Source of the DNA: Oscillospiraceae bacterium
Lineage (GTDB): Bacteria; Bacillota; Clostridia; Oscillospirales; Oscillospiraceae
Assembly: GCA_017465745.1 (NCBI GenBank)
Contig: JAFTVM010000012.1
Span: forward strand, 62,001 to 126,000
DNA: 64,000 bases
Direction of reading: 5' to 3'
The position numbers were made by a program, and so were the translations under genes. Shown here one piece after another: positions 23,647-33,493 of this stretch. Positions within the stretch are counted from its first letter, which is position 1, and the number at the start of each line of letters is the position of its first letter. The notes under the pieces were generated by a model. It made no database searches, was not told where the DNA came from, and worked only from the letters and a program-made list of their open reading frames with translations.

Positions 23647-23871
23647 TTAGGAAAGATAATTTTCCGCCAGCTCCTCCAGCTGTTCGATGCTTTCAACACG
23701 AATGCCCTGCTCCAGGGCCTCCCGGGCCTCTTGAGGCAGGCAGCTGACAGGGTAGGGGAAGACGCGCACAGGCTCCGGGGAGCCGTCCTTCCACAGGGCG
23801 ATGCTTCCGCCGTGGACGCCCAGCAGGAAGGTCAGGGCCAGCGTCAGATAAACGGAGCGGATCTTTTTCAT
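23647..23871 (-). CDS. Small exported protein, BofC C-terminus-like
   Basis: Protein of 74 residues with an N-terminal signal or anchor (VYLTLALTFLLGVHGGS) and a short outer part (IALWKDGSPEPVRVFPYPV, then an EQLEELAENYLS helix). The pattern 'alternative strand, then PxxxFPYxV' resembles the C-terminal domain of BofC, a spore-stage inhibitor of SpoIVB; that comparison is by eye. The ATG at 23871 has only a weak GAGAGGT site. If correct, it hints at a sporulating lineage. Confidence 0.55.
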   Translation of the reverse strand: MKKIRSVYLTLALTFLLGVHGGSIALWKDGSPEPVRVFPYPVSCLPQEAREALEQGIRVESIEQLEELAENYLS

Positions 23872-23965
23872 GGGCAGTACCTCTCTTCTGCGATCTTTAG
23901 CTGTAGTATTTCCACGGAATTTAATCTTTATTAATAAATTAGGGCTTTCGTTTTTGGGCAGGATA

Positions 23966-23974
23966 TGGTATAAT
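23966..23974 (+). promoter_or_regulatory. Extended -10 promoter of the penicillin-binding protein operon
   Basis: TGGTATAAT: a full TATAAT (23969-23974) with the TGn extension. The -35 at 17 nt (TTTCGT) is poor, as is common with an extended -10. Confidence 0.75.
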
Positions 23975-24060
23975 CTATTGTGTCGTGTTATGTCTGCACG
24001 GGAAACAAGAAGCAAACATCACCATGCGGGCCTTTGGGCTGCTGTATTGGAGGACTTATA

Positions 24061-26817
24061 ATGCGTGAAATGTTCGAAAAATTTAATAATTTCAGAAAGA
24101 AAAAGGCGGAAAAGCCCCGCCAGGAATGGAATCCCCACTGGTCACTGAAGGGACTGTACGGCCTTTATCACGGTGCTGCCGCCGTGGTGAAGGTCGCGTT
24201 GGGCGCCATTGCTACGGTACTGATGATCGTACTGATCTGCGGCTTCGTGTTTGTGGGTATCCTGGGTGATTACCTGCAGACCGACATTCTGCCCAACGCC
24301 GTGGAGGATCTGGATGGTTACGATCTGGAGAAGACTTCCTTTATATACTATATCGACAATGACGGTAATATTCAGGAGCTTCAGAGAATTTATACCTCCA
24401 CTGACCGCCGCTGGGCCACCATCGATGAGATCCCCCAGGATCTGATCAATGCGGCTGTCGCCATCGAGGACAAGCGCTTCTATGAGCACCAGGGTGTTGA
24501 CTGGATCACCACCATCAAGGCATGTGCCAATATGTTCATCGGCAGCTCCTCCACCTTCGGCGGCTCCACCATCACCCAGCAGTTCATCAAGAACAAGACC
24601 GGCGATGACGACGTCACCGTCCAACGTAAGCTCGTCGAGATTTTCAAGGCGATCTATTTCGAGAGCCAGTACGACAAGGACGTGGTCATGGAGTGGTACC
24701 TCAATACCATCTACTTCGGCTACAACAAGTACGGCGTCCGCGCCGCCGCCGAGCAGTACTTCGGCAAGGAGCTGGAGCTGCTGAGCACCGCCGAGTGCGC
24801 TGCCCTCATCGGCATCACCAACAACCCCTCGCTGTTTAACCCCTTCTCCGAGTCTGAATACGAATACCCCAGAGGCAAAGGCGTGATCAGAGACGGCGCC
24901 GGACGCAACCGTTACCGCCAGGAGAACATCCTCTGGTCCATGCGGCAAGAGGGCTACCTGACAGAGGATGAATACAACGCAGCCCTTGCTTACCCCATCG
25001 AGTTCAAGAGCGGCATCTCTGACATGGATCGTCTGGCCCATTGTCCCGACGAAGCCTGCGGCTATTTCGGTACGGTCAGTACCTTCCTGGTGCAGACCGA
25101 GGAAGGCAATTCCTATAACTGCCCCAGCTGCGGCGCGGTTACCGAGGTGGATGTCGGCGGCTCCCTGGGCGTGTACAGCTGGTTCACCGAAGCCGTCATG
25201 GACGACGTCTGCAAGGATCTTGCTGTCCTGGACGGAAAGGACTGGGAGGAGCTTACCGATAAGGAAAAGGAAGGTTATCTGAACCAGCTGAAGATCGGCG
25301 GTTACCATATCTATTCCACCATCGACATGGAGGTGCAGAAGGAGCTGGATGCGGTCTATACCGACCTGGATCAGATCCCCACCACCGCCAGCGCCCAGCA
25401 GCTGTGGTCGTCCATGGTCATCATCGACAATGAGACCGGCGACATCGTCGCCATTGCCGGCAACGTGGGCGAGAAGACTGCCTACGACGCCCTGAGCTAC
25501 GCCACCGAGGCAGAGCTGCAGACCGGCTCCACTCAGAAGCCTGTTGCCATTTACGCGCCCGCCTTTGAGCTCGGACTCATTACCCCCGCCTCCGTGATCA
25601 TGGATATGCCCCACCACTATGAGGACGGCAGTCCCTTCCCCCGCAACGACAACCGCAGGTACCAGTACTCCCGCAGCGTCTACTCCGGTATCGTTTCCTC
25701 TGTCAACGCCATTTCCGTCAACACCCTGGATCTTCTGGGTCTGCAGCAGTCCTACGACTTTGCCAAGTACAAGTTCCGCCTCAACGGTCTGACCGACGAC
25801 TATGTGGCAGCCGACGGTGAGGAAATGTCCGATGTGGGCTGGGCACCCCTTGGCATGGGCGCACTGACCACCGGCGTTACCGTCCGGGATATGTCCGCTG
25901 CCTACGCCACCTTTGCCAACAACGGCGTCTGGAGAGAAGCCAGAACCTACACCAAGGTCTATGACTCCGAAGGCAACCTGGTGCTGGACAACACCCAGGA
26001 GGTGGAGCAGATCCTCTCCGAGAAGACCGTCAACTATATGAACTACTGCCTGACCGCCGCTGTGGCGGACGGTACCGGCGGCGCCGCCTATATCAGCGGT
26101 CAGACCGTTGCCGGCAAGACCGGTACCACTTCCAGCAACCGCGACCGCTGGTTCTGCGGCTTTACCGATTATTACACCGCCGCTGTCTGGTGCGGCTACC
26201 AGTGGCCTGAGAGGATCGTCCTGACCGGCGACACCAGCAACCCCGCCTGCCGCCTGTTCAAGAAGGTTCTGACCCCCGTCCATGAGGGTCTGGAGCGGGT
26301 GAAGCTGTACGATTCCAGCAGCTTCCGCAGTTACTCCATGTGCCTGGATTCCGGTCTCCGGGCATCCGACGGCTGCACCAACACCACCAGCGCCTACGCT
26401 TACTCCGGCGATGTGGATGTGGGCTACTGCAGCAAGCACACCAGCGTGGACTACTGCACCACCGGTGAAGGCGTCGCCACCGAATACTGCACCTTGATGA
26501 AGGCCACCGTGTCCAAGAAGTCCCTGGTGAAGATGAGCTCTGAGGACGTGGCCGAGATCAAGCGGGCACTGGGCTGCGGCCTTTCCGGCGGTTATCCCGA
26601 GGAAAGCCGGGTCTACTACACCGGCGGCGACTGGCACGGCTACGACGGCACCCTCCAGAACGGACAGAGCCATCCCTATATTGTCTGTCCTGTCCACACC
26701 GCTGAGGCTTATGAGGAGTTCCTCGCCTCCCAGATCCCCGAGGTGGAGGAGCCCACCGAGCCCGGCACGGGAACCGTTGCCGGTACGGGCAACGGTCACA
26801 ATCACAACCACGGTTAA
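24061..26817 (+). CDS. Class A penicillin-binding protein with internal zinc-ribbon insert
   Basis: Bifunctional peptidoglycan synthase of 918 residues, anchored by one helix at about 43-69. Glycosyltransferase domain: EDKRFYEHQGVDW (catalytic Glu 136) and GGSTITQQFIKN. Transpeptidase domain: GSTQKP (Ser 490, Lys 493), SVN (547-549), AGKTGTT (Lys 686). Between the two domains is a CX4C...CX2C zinc-ribbon-like insert (residues 328, 333, 354, 357), not a usual part of this family. The C-terminus has further cysteines and ends HNHNHG. ATG 24061 has GGAGG 7 nt before it. The gene heads an operon with the methyltransferase 24 nt downstream. Confidence 0.92.
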   Translation: MREMFEKFNNFRKKKAEKPRQEWNPHWSLKGLYGLYHGAAAVVKVALGAIATVLMIVLICGFVFVGILGDYLQTDILPNAVEDLDGYDLEKTSFIYYIDNDGNIQELQRIYTSTDRRWATIDEIPQDLINAAVAIEDKRFYEHQGVDWITTIKACANMFIGSSSTFGGSTITQQFIKNKTGDDDVTVQRKLVEIFKAIYFESQYDKDVVMEWYLNTIYFGYNKYGVRAAAEQYFGKELELLSTAECAALIGITNNPSLFNPFSESEYEYPRGKGVIRDGAGRNRYRQENILWSMRQEGYLTEDEYNAALAYPIEFKSGISDMDRLAHCPDEACGYFGTVSTFLVQTEEGNSYNCPSCGAVTEVDVGGSLGVYSWFTEAVMDDVCKDLAVLDGKDWEELTDKEKEGYLNQLKIGGYHIYSTIDMEVQKELDAVYTDLDQIPTTASAQQLWSSMVIIDNETGDIVAIAGNVGEKTAYDALSYATEAELQTGSTQKPVAIYAPAFELGLITPASVIMDMPHHYEDGSPFPRNDNRRYQYSRSVYSGIVSSVNAISVNTLDLLGLQQSYDFAKYKFRLNGLTDDYVAADGEEMSDVGWAPLGMGALTTGVTVRDMSAAYATFANNGVWREARTYTKVYDSEGNLVLDNTQEVEQILSEKTVNYMNYCLTAAVADGTGGAAYISGQTVAGKTGTTSSNRDRWFCGFTDYYTAAVWCGYQWPERIVLTGDTSNPACRLFKKVLTPVHEGLERVKLYDSSSFRSYSMCLDSGLRASDGCTNTTSAYAYSGDVDVGYCSKHTSVDYCTTGEGVATEYCTLMKATVSKKSLVKMSSEDVAEIKRALGCGLSGGYPEESRVYYTGGDWHGYDGTLQNGQSHPYIVCPVHTAEAYEEFLASQIPEVEEPTEPGTGTVAGTGNGHNHNHG

Positions 26818-26841
26818 GTTTTATATAGAAGGAGAAAGCCA

Positions 26842-27711
26842 ATGATTTGGATTTCTGATGAATGGAAAGATTACGAGGTTCTCGACACCTCCAATGGGGA
26901 GCGCCTGGAACGCTGGGGCAAGTACCTGCTGGTGCGCCCCGATCCCCAGGTCATCTGGAACACCCCCCATGACGCCCCCGAGTGGAAGCGCTACGACGCC
27001 CGCTATGTCCGCTCCAACACCGGCGGCGGCCACTGGACGGATCACAAGCTGCCCGAACGGTGGCAGATCCGCTACAAGGATTACCTGACTTTCAACGTCA
27101 AACCCATGAACTTCAAGCACACCGGCGTCTTCCCCGAGCAGGCTGCCAACTGGGATTTCATCCGGGAAAAGTGCGCAAATGCCGGCCGTCCCGTCCGGGT
27201 GCTGAACCTCTTCGCTTATTCCGGCGGCGCCACTCTGGCCGCCGCCGCAGGCGGTGCCGAGGTCTGGCATGTGGACGCAGCCAAGAATATGGTGGGCTGG
27301 GCCAAGGAAAATGCCCAGGCCTCCGGCCTGGCCGACAAGCCCATCCACTGGATCGTGGACGACTGCGCCAAGTTCATCCAGCGTGAGATCCGCCGGGGCC
27401 GCCGCTATGACGGCGTGATCATGGATCCGCCCAGCTACGGACGGGGCCCCAGCGGTGAGATCTGGAAGATGGAGACCAGCTTCTATCCCTTCCTCCAGGA
27501 GGTGGTGAAGATTCTGTCTGACGATCCCCTGTTCGTCATCATCAATTCCTACACCACCGGCCTGGCTCCCTCCGCCGTGGGCTATGCCGCCGATGTGGTT
27601 TTCGGTGCCAAGTTCGGCGGTCATACCCAGGTGGGCGAGCTGGGTCTGCCTGTCAGGTCCTCCGGGCTGATGCTGCCCTGCGGCTCCACCGGACGCTGGA
27701 CCCCCGATTGA
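26842..27711 (+). CDS. Class I SAM-dependent methyltransferase, RlmK/RlmI-like
   Basis: Probable rRNA methyltransferase of 289 residues. The SAM-binding site is VLNLFAYSGGATLAAAAGGA, followed by VWHVDAAKNMV with the ribose-binding Asp. The catalytic DPPSYGRGP motif matches the RlmK/RlmI group of 23S rRNA m7G/m5C enzymes. There is no PUA domain, and the N-terminus is about 100 residues before the SAM core. AGAAGGAG precedes the ATG. The target nucleotide cannot be named from sequence. The next gene begins 11 nt after its stop. Confidence 0.85.
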   Translation: MIWISDEWKDYEVLDTSNGERLERWGKYLLVRPDPQVIWNTPHDAPEWKRYDARYVRSNTGGGHWTDHKLPERWQIRYKDYLTFNVKPMNFKHTGVFPEQAANWDFIREKCANAGRPVRVLNLFAYSGGATLAAAAGGAEVWHVDAAKNMVGWAKENAQASGLADKPIHWIVDDCAKFIQREIRRGRRYDGVIMDPPSYGRGPSGEIWKMETSFYPFLQEVVKILSDDPLFVIINSYTTGLAPSAVGYAADVVFGAKFGGHTQVGELGLPVRSSGLMLPCGSTGRWTPD

Positions 27712-27722
27712 TGGAGATAGCT

Positions 27723-28571
27723 ATGAGCGAAATGATCAGAGTTGAACATCTGGCGTATACTTATCCGGGCGTGGACGACACGCCCGGCGTCGCCGTTTTT
27801 GAAGATATGAACCTTTCCGTGGAGGCGGGCACCTTTGTTGCCATTCTGGGCAGCAACGGCTGCGGCAAATCCACCCTGGCAAAGCATTTTAATTCCATCC
27901 TGCTGCCCTCCGGCGGCAAGGTCTGGGTCTGCGGCATTGACACCGCCGACGAGGACCGCCTGATGCAGGTGCGCCGCAATGTGGGTATGGTGTTCCAGAA
28001 TCCCGACAATCAGATCGTTGCCAACGTTGTCGAGGAAGACGTCGCCTTCGGTCCCGAGAATCTGGGCATCGCCAGTCCCGAGATCCGCAGAAGGGTGGAC
28101 CAGGCGCTGAAGCAGGTGGGTATGTCCCACTTTGCCCTCCATGCGCCTCATCTGCTTTCCGGCGGCCAGAAGCAGCGTATCGCCATCGCCGGCGTCATTG
28201 CCATGCAGCCCAAGTGCATTGTCCTGGACGAGCCCACTGCCATGCTGGATCCCCGGGGCAGAAGGGAAGTGGTGGAAACCGTTTCCCGGCTGAACAAGGA
28301 GAAGGGCATCACCGTGGTCCTCATCACCCACCACATGGACGAAGCCGCCAGGGCGGACCGTGTCGTGGTTCTCCACAAGGGCAAGGTCGCTGCCGACGGC
28401 ACCCCCAAGGAAGTGTTCACCCAGGTGGAGCTGCTGCACAGCATCGGTTTGGCCGCGCCTGAAACCACGGAACTGTGCTGGGAATTGAACAAGCATGGTT
28501 TCAACCTCTCCCTGAACGCCCTCAGTGAGGAAGAATGTGCCCAGGCGATTTTTCAGGAGGTGGCGAAATGA
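27723..28571 (+). CDS. ecfA1: Energy-coupling factor transporter ATPase EcfA1
   Basis: ATPase subunit of the shared ECF module that powers vitamin and trace-metal uptake. The 282 residues have Walker A GSNGCGKST, Q-loop FQNPDNQIV, signature LLSGGQKQR and Walker B CIVLDEPTAMLD followed by the switch His in LITHHMD. ATG 27723 has GGAG 6 nt upstream; earlier in-frame starts at 27708 and 27711 lack a site. The ecfA1-ecfA2-ecfT-truA order is the standard Firmicutes arrangement. Confidence 0.95.
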   Translation: MSEMIRVEHLAYTYPGVDDTPGVAVFEDMNLSVEAGTFVAILGSNGCGKSTLAKHFNSILLPSGGKVWVCGIDTADEDRLMQVRRNVGMVFQNPDNQIVANVVEEDVAFGPENLGIASPEIRRRVDQALKQVGMSHFALHAPHLLSGGQKQRIAIAGVIAMQPKCIVLDEPTAMLDPRGRREVVETVSRLNKEKGITVVLITHHMDEAARADRVVVLHKGKVAADGTPKEVFTQVELLHSIGLAAPETTELCWELNKHGFNLSLNALSEEECAQAIFQEVAK

Positions 28572-29425
28572 GTCCGATCCTGCAGATTGAAAACCTGAAT
28601 TATATTTATTCCATCGGCACCCCCTTCCAGCACCAGGCGCTGGACAATGTGAACTTTTCCGTGGAGCGGGGCGAGTTTATCGGCATCATCGGCCACACCG
28701 GTTCCGGTAAATCCACCCTGATGCAGACGCTGAATGGTCTGCTGAAGCCCACCGCCGGCAAGGTGCTGCTGGACGGCAAGGACATCTGGTCCGACAAGAA
28801 GCTGACCCGGCAGGCCCGGTTCCGGGTGGGTCTGGTGTTCCAGTACCCCGAGTACCAGCTGTTTGAAGAGACGGTCTACCGGGACATCGCCTTCGGCCCC
28901 AAAAACATGGGCCTCAAGGAAGACGAGATCGACCGCCGTGTCCGGGAAGCCGCCAGGTCCGTTGGCCTCCGGGACGATCAGCTGGAGGTCTCTCCCTTTG
29001 ACCTGTCCGGCGGACAGAAGCGCCGGGTGGCCATTGCCGGTGTGCTGGCCATGGAGCCCGAGGTGCTGATCCTGGACGAGCCCACCGCCGGTCTGGATCC
29101 CGCCGGCCGGGAAGAGATCCTGGGTCATATCGAGCATTACCGCCGCACCCATAACGCCACCATCATGATGGTCAGTCACTCCATGGATGATGTGGCCCGC
29201 CTGACGGACCGGCTGCTGGTGATGAACGGTTCCCACCTGGCTATGGACGGCACCCCCGCGGAAGTCTTCCAGCGGGCGGAGGAGCTGCTGGAAATGGGTC
29301 TGAACATTCCTCAGGTCACCCGGGTGTTCCTGAACCTCAAGAATATGGGTCTTCCCGTGGAGCCGGTGTACACCATTGACCAGGCTGTGGAGGCTCTGAA
29401 AAAGCTGAGAGGAGGCAATGTCTGA
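28568..29425 (+). CDS. ecfA2: Energy-coupling factor transporter ATPase EcfA2
   Basis: Second ATPase of the ECF module, 285 residues. Walker A GHTGSGKST, Q-loop FQYPEYQLF, signature DLSGGQKRR, Walker B VLILDEPTAGLDP, switch His in MVSHSMDD. The ATG at 28568 overlaps the ecfA1 stop (ATGA), with AGGAGG 7 nt upstream. It heterodimerises with EcfA1 and couples to EcfT. No substrate-binding S component is encoded in the window, so it works as a group II shared module. Confidence 0.95.
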   Translation: MSPILQIENLNYIYSIGTPFQHQALDNVNFSVERGEFIGIIGHTGSGKSTLMQTLNGLLKPTAGKVLLDGKDIWSDKKLTRQARFRVGLVFQYPEYQLFEETVYRDIAFGPKNMGLKEDEIDRRVREAARSVGLRDDQLEVSPFDLSGGQKRRVAIAGVLAMEPEVLILDEPTAGLDPAGREEILGHIEHYRRTHNATIMMVSHSMDDVARLTDRLLVMNGSHLAMDGTPAEVFQRAEELLEMGLNIPQVTRVFLNLKNMGLPVEPVYTIDQAVEALKKLRGGNV

Positions 29426-30234
29426 TGCTGAAAGATATTACCCTCGGCCAGTATTTTCCCGGTGATTCCGTGATCCACCGCCTGGATCCCCGCACCAAGC
29501 TGATCATGCTGGTGGTCTATATTGTTGCGCTGTTCCTGGCGGTCAGCTGGGTCAGCTATGCCTTGATGGCTGCCTTCCTGCTGGTGTGCATCAAAATTTC
29601 CGCCATCCCTCCCAGGTCCATCGTCAAGGGCATGAAGCCCCTGGTATTCATTCTGGTGTTTACGGGTATCCTGAACCTGTTCTTCACAACGGGCGAGGGC
29701 GACCCCCTGGTCAGCTTCTGGGTGGTCAACATCTACGCCGAGGGCCTGAGCCGGGCGTTCTTTATGGTGATCCGGATCCTGATGCTGATCTCCGGCACCT
29801 TCCTGCTGACCTATACCACCTCTCCCATCAGCCTGACCGACGGTCTGGAATCCCTGATGAATCCCCTGAAGAAGGTGGGCGTCCCCGTCCATGAACTGTC
29901 CATGATGATGTGCATCGCGCTGCGGTTCATCCCCACCCTGATCGAAGAGACCGACAAGATCATGTGCGCCCAGAAAGCCCGCGGTGCCGACTTCAAGTCC
30001 GGCTCCATTGTGGACCGGGCCAAGGCCCTGGTACCCATTCTGGTGCCCCTGTTTATCTCCGCCTTCCGCCGGGCCGACGAACTGGCCACCGCCATGGAGT
30101 GCCGCTGCTACCAGGGCGGCGACGGCCGCACAAAGATGAAGCTGCTGCGTTACAAGCTCTTCGACTACCAGGCTTTCCTGGTGGGGGCTGCGCTGATCGC
30201 AGCCGTGTGCGTACTGCGCCATTTCGGCCTGTGA
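29425..30234 (+). CDS. ecfT: Energy-coupling factor transporter transmembrane protein EcfT
   Basis: Membrane scaffold of the ECF transporter, 269 residues with about five helices. Starts LGQYFPGDSVIHRLDPRTK, typical of EcfT. The coupling motifs that contact the ATPases are AQKARGADF (classical Ala-Arg-Gly) and a second, altered one, AMECRCYQGG. It overlaps the ecfA2 stop by one base. Confidence 0.95.
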   Translation: MLKDITLGQYFPGDSVIHRLDPRTKLIMLVVYIVALFLAVSWVSYALMAAFLLVCIKISAIPPRSIVKGMKPLVFILVFTGILNLFFTTGEGDPLVSFWVVNIYAEGLSRAFFMVIRILMLISGTFLLTYTTSPISLTDGLESLMNPLKKVGVPVHELSMMMCIALRFIPTLIEETDKIMCAQKARGADFKSGSIVDRAKALVPILVPLFISAFRRADELATAMECRCYQGGDGRTKMKLLRYKLFDYQAFLVGAALIAAVCVLRHFGL

Positions 30235-30242
30235 GGTAGTGT

Positions 30243-31019
30243 ATGCGCAATATTTGTCTGTTTTTGTCTTACCTGGGCACCAATTACCACGGCTGGCAGA
30301 TGCAGAAGAATCTGCCCACGGTTCAGGAAACCATGGAAAAAGCCATCGAGATGATCGTCCATCATCCCGTACATGTCACCGGCTGCGGCCGCACCGATGC
30401 GGGCGTCCATGCCAAATGCTATGTGGCCAATTTCCGCACCACCTCCACCATTCCCGTGGACCGGCTGCCCTATGCCCTGAATACCCACCTGCCCTGTGAC
30501 GTGGTGGTGACCAAGGCCTTTGAAGTTCATGAGAATTTTAACGCCATCGGTTCCTGTGCCCGGAAGGAGTATACTTACCGGATCTACAATTCCCGGCTGA
30601 AGAATCCCTTCCATGTCAACAGGGCCTGGTTCTATCCCAAGCACCTGGATGAAAAGGTAATGCAGGCCGCTGCGAGCCAGTTCGTGGGAACCCATGATTT
30701 TGCCGCTGTACGCAGCGTGGGTACCGATGTCAAATCCACCGTCCGTACGGTATACTATTACAATGTAGAGCGCCGGGGCGACATTATTGAATTGAAGGTC
30801 TGCGCCAACGGTTTCCTGTATAATATGGCAAGAGCCATGGCGGGCACTGTTGTTTACGCTGCCGAGGGCAAGATACAGCCCCACGAGATCGGTGCCATCC
30901 TGGATTCCGGCAACCGCACCGCTGCCGGCCCCACCGTGCCCCCGGGCGGCCTTTACATGAGCCACCTGTGGTACGACGACGGCGTGGAGCAGTTTGAGTG
31001 TACCCCCTGGCAGGATTAA
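30243..31019 (+). CDS. truA: tRNA pseudouridine synthase A (positions 38-40)
   Basis: Converts uridines 38-40 of tRNA anticodon stems to pseudouridine. The 258 residues begin CLFLSYLGTNYHGWQ, carry the catalytic Asp in GRTDAGVHA (about residue 53) and ARKEYTYRI, then end with GFLYNMARAMAGTVV, the conserved RNA-binding region. It starts 8 nt after ecfT with GAGGTAG upstream. In many relatives rplM-rpsI follow; here a ClpE-type gene with its own promoter does. Confidence 0.96.
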   Translation: MRNICLFLSYLGTNYHGWQMQKNLPTVQETMEKAIEMIVHHPVHVTGCGRTDAGVHAKCYVANFRTTSTIPVDRLPYALNTHLPCDVVVTKAFEVHENFNAIGSCARKEYTYRIYNSRLKNPFHVNRAWFYPKHLDEKVMQAAASQFVGTHDFAAVRSVGTDVKSTVRTVYYYNVERRGDIIELKVCANGFLYNMARAMAGTVVYAAEGKIQPHEIGAILDSGNRTAAGPTVPPGGLYMSHLWYDDGVEQFECTPWQD

Positions 31020-31062
31020 AATTTCATATTCACAATTTGTTTTTCCTTTTTGGTCATGGGTA

Positions 31063-31094
31063 TGTTATACTGTGGCCAAAAAGGAAATTTCCTT
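31063..31094 (+). promoter_or_regulatory. clpE promoter (extended -10) and adjoining palindrome
   Basis: TGTTATACT (31063-31071) gives an extended -10; the -35 is weak. AAGGAAATTTCCTT (31081-31094), a perfect 14-bp palindrome, covers roughly +3 to +16 and fits an operator. It does not resemble the CtsR or CIRCE sites. Confidence 0.6.
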
Positions 31095-31112
31095 GGATAA
31101 GGAGTGATTCGC

Positions 31113-33401
31113 ATGCAGCCGAAGATCTGCACCAAGTGCAAGAAGAATATTGCAGTTATTTTTATTACCAAGATCGAAAACGGCAACACCCTCAACGAGG
31201 GCTACTGCCTGAAATGTGCCCGGAGCCTGGGCATCCCCCAGATCGATGAAGCCGTGCGCCAGATGGGTATTTCCGAAGAGGATCTGGATATGCTTTCCGA
31301 TGAAATGGGCAATTTCTTCGGTCAGATGGATCATACCGACAAGCATGATGACGATGAGATCGACAGCCAGACGGCGACTTTCCCCATGCTCAACCAGCTG
31401 TTCGGCACCCATTCCGATCTGCCTGCACAGCCTCCCAAGCGTCCCGAATCCAAAAAGGAGAAGGAAGAAGGGGAGAAGAAGGGAAAGAAAAAGCATAAAT
31501 TCCTGGACAGCTACTGCATGGACCTGACCACCCGTGCCCGGGAAGGCAAGCTCGACAAGGTCATCGGCCGGGATGTGGAGACCGAACGGGTCATCCAGAT
31601 CCTCAACCGTCGCCAGAAGAACAATCCCTGCCTCATCGGTGAGCCCGGCGTGGGCAAGACCGCCATTGCAGAGGGCCTGGCCCAGCGCATCGCAGCCGGC
31701 GACGTTCCCTACAAGCTGCGGGATAAGGAGGTCTTCCTGCTGGATCTGACGGCATTGGTTGCCGGCACCCAGTTCCGTGGCCAGTTCGAGAGCCGTATGA
31801 AGAGCCTGATCGGTGAGATCAAGGAGTGCGGCAACATCATCCTGGTCATCGACGAAGTCCACAACCTGGTGGGCGCCGGCGACGCCGAGGGCAGCATGAA
31901 CGCCGCCAATATCCTCAAGCCCGCCCTGAGCCGTGGTGAGATCCAGGTCATCGGCGCCACCACTTTTGCCGAATACCGCAAGTATATCGAAAAGGACGCG
32001 GCCCTGGAGCGCCGATTCCAGCCTGTCAATGTGGCGGAGCCCACCATTGAGCAGGCCGTGGAGATCATGCAGGGCGTTGCAAAGGCATACTCCGCGTTCC
32101 ACGGCGTCCAGATCTCCCCGGAGATCGCCCGCCAGTGCGTCATTCTTTCTGAACGGTATATCACCGACCGCTTCCTGCCTGACAAAGCGATCGATCTGCT
32201 GGACGAAGCTTGCTCCGACCTGAACCTGCGCTGCAAGGAGATCACCCTGCTGGCGGAGGCCAAGAAGGAACGGGACGACTATGAATTGGAGCTGCGCCTG
32301 CTGAACGAGGATCCCGAGAATCAGAACTTCGAGCGGATGGCCACCCTGCGCAGCAAGCTGCTGCAGGTTGCTGCCCAAATCGAGGAGCTGGATAAAATGC
32401 CAACCCCTGCCGTCACCATGGAGAACCTGGCCCGGATCATCGAGCTGTGGACCAAGATCCCCGCATCCAAGATCAAGGCCCAGGAATACGAGCAGATCAA
32501 GGGCCTGGCTGACCGCCTGAAAACCCATATCGTGGGCCAGGACGAGGCCGTGGACGCCGTATCCCGGGCCATCCGCCGCAACCGGGTGGGCATCAGTCCC
32601 AAGAAGCGCCCCGTGTCCTTCATCTTCGTCGGTCCCACCGGCGTGGGCAAGACAGAGCTGGTCAAGCAGCTTGCCGACGACCTCTTCGACAGCGTGGACA
32701 GCCTGATCCGGGTGGATATGTCCGAATATATGGAAAAACACACCGTCTCCAAGCTCATCGGTTCTCCTCCCGGTTATGTGGGTTATGATGAGGCCGGACA
32801 GCTGACGGAGAAGATCCGCCGCCGTCCCTATTCTGTCATCCTCTTTGACGAGATCGAAAAGGCCCACCCCGATGTGCTGAACATCCTGCTGCAGGTACTG
32901 GACGACGGACGCATCACCGACGCCCAGGGCCGTCAGGTCAATTTCGAGAATACCATCATCGTCATGACCTCCAATGCAGGCAGCGAGGGCAGGGTAGGGG
33001 GCCTGGGCTTCGGTCGTTCTGACCAGGACCGTACCAAGGAAAAGACCATGGCCGCGCTCCGGGATTTCCTGCGTCCTGAATTTATCAACCGCGTCGATGA
33101 GATCATCGCCTTCAACCACCTGACGGAGGAGAACTTCCTGGGCATCGCCGATATTATGCTGGCGGAACTCAAGGCCAGCCTGGCCGCCCGCGGTTTGGAA
33201 CTGACCTGGGATGAAGCTATGCGGCAGTATCTGGTGAAGGAAGCCTATTCCATTACCTACGGCGCCAGAAACCTGCGCCGCACCATCCAGCGCAGGCTCG
33301 AGGATCCCATTTCCGAGAAGATCATCGACTCCTTCGAGTCCCCCATTTCTTCCATCCACATCCGCATCGAAGACGACCGGGTTCAGGTGGAAGCAAAGTA
33401 A
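31113..33401 (+). CDS. ClpE-type AAA+ unfoldase with N-terminal zinc finger
   Basis: Hsp100 chaperone of 762 residues that unfolds substrates for ClpP. The N-terminus is a zinc finger (CTKCKKN, then CLKCARS), the hallmark of ClpE. A low-complexity Lys/Glu linker (about 105-130) follows. AAA domain 1: [20 protein letters not shown] short UVR-type coiled middle ([17 protein letters not shown]). AAA domain 2: [20 protein letters not shown] and GARNLRRTI. The ATG at 31113 has GGAG 8 nt upstream. ClpE proteins are usually stress-inducible, and the palindrome over its start region fits repression. A Clp_N repeat is absent, which argues against ClpC. Confidence 0.88.
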   Translation: MQPKICTKCKKNIAVIFITKIENGNTLNEGYCLKCARSLGIPQIDEAVRQMGISEEDLDMLSDEMGNFFGQMDHTDKHDDDEIDSQTATFPMLNQLFGTHSDLPAQPPKRPESKKEKEEGEKKGKKKHKFLDSYCMDLTTRAREGKLDKVIGRDVETERVIQILNRRQKNNPCLIGEPGVGKTAIAEGLAQRIAAGDVPYKLRDKEVFLLDLTALVAGTQFRGQFESRMKSLIGEIKECGNIILVIDEVHNLVGAGDAEGSMNAANILKPALSRGEIQVIGATTFAEYRKYIEKDAALERRFQPVNVAEPTIEQAVEIMQGVAKAYSAFHGVQISPEIARQCVILSERYITDRFLPDKAIDLLDEACSDLNLRCKEITLLAEAKKERDDYELELRLLNEDPENQNFERMATLRSKLLQVAAQIEELDKMPTPAVTMENLARIIELWTKIPASKIKAQEYEQIKGLADRLKTHIVGQDEAVDAVSRAIRRNRVGISPKKRPVSFIFVGPTGVGKTELVKQLADDLFDSVDSLIRVDMSEYMEKHTVSKLIGSPPGYVGYDEAGQLTEKIRRRPYSVILFDEIEKAHPDVLNILLQVLDDGRITDAQGRQVNFENTIIVMTSNAGSEGRVGGLGFGRSDQDRTKEKTMAALRDFLRPEFINRVDEIIAFNHLTEENFLGIADIMLAELKASLAARGLELTWDEAMRQYLVKEAYSITYGARNLRRTIQRRLEDPISEKIIDSFESPISSIHIRIEDDRVQVEAK

Positions 33402-33408
33402 ATTCTGA

Positions 33409-33442
33409 CACCGGGAAGATTATTTCTTCCCGGTGAAATTTT
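33409..33442 (+). terminator. Rho-independent terminator of clpE
   Basis: CACCGGGAAGA / TCTTCCCGGTG with a 5-nt loop, then AAATTTTTT. Confidence 0.9.
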
Positions 33443-33493
33443 TTGTAAGATATTCCTCACTCGCGCGTCAAACAGACAGAAGGAGGTGAGTGC

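Noticed and set aside
23623..23934. Plus-strand 103-codon frame opposite the BofC-like gene.
   Set aside because: No signal, no ribosome binding site; composition of a shadow frame.
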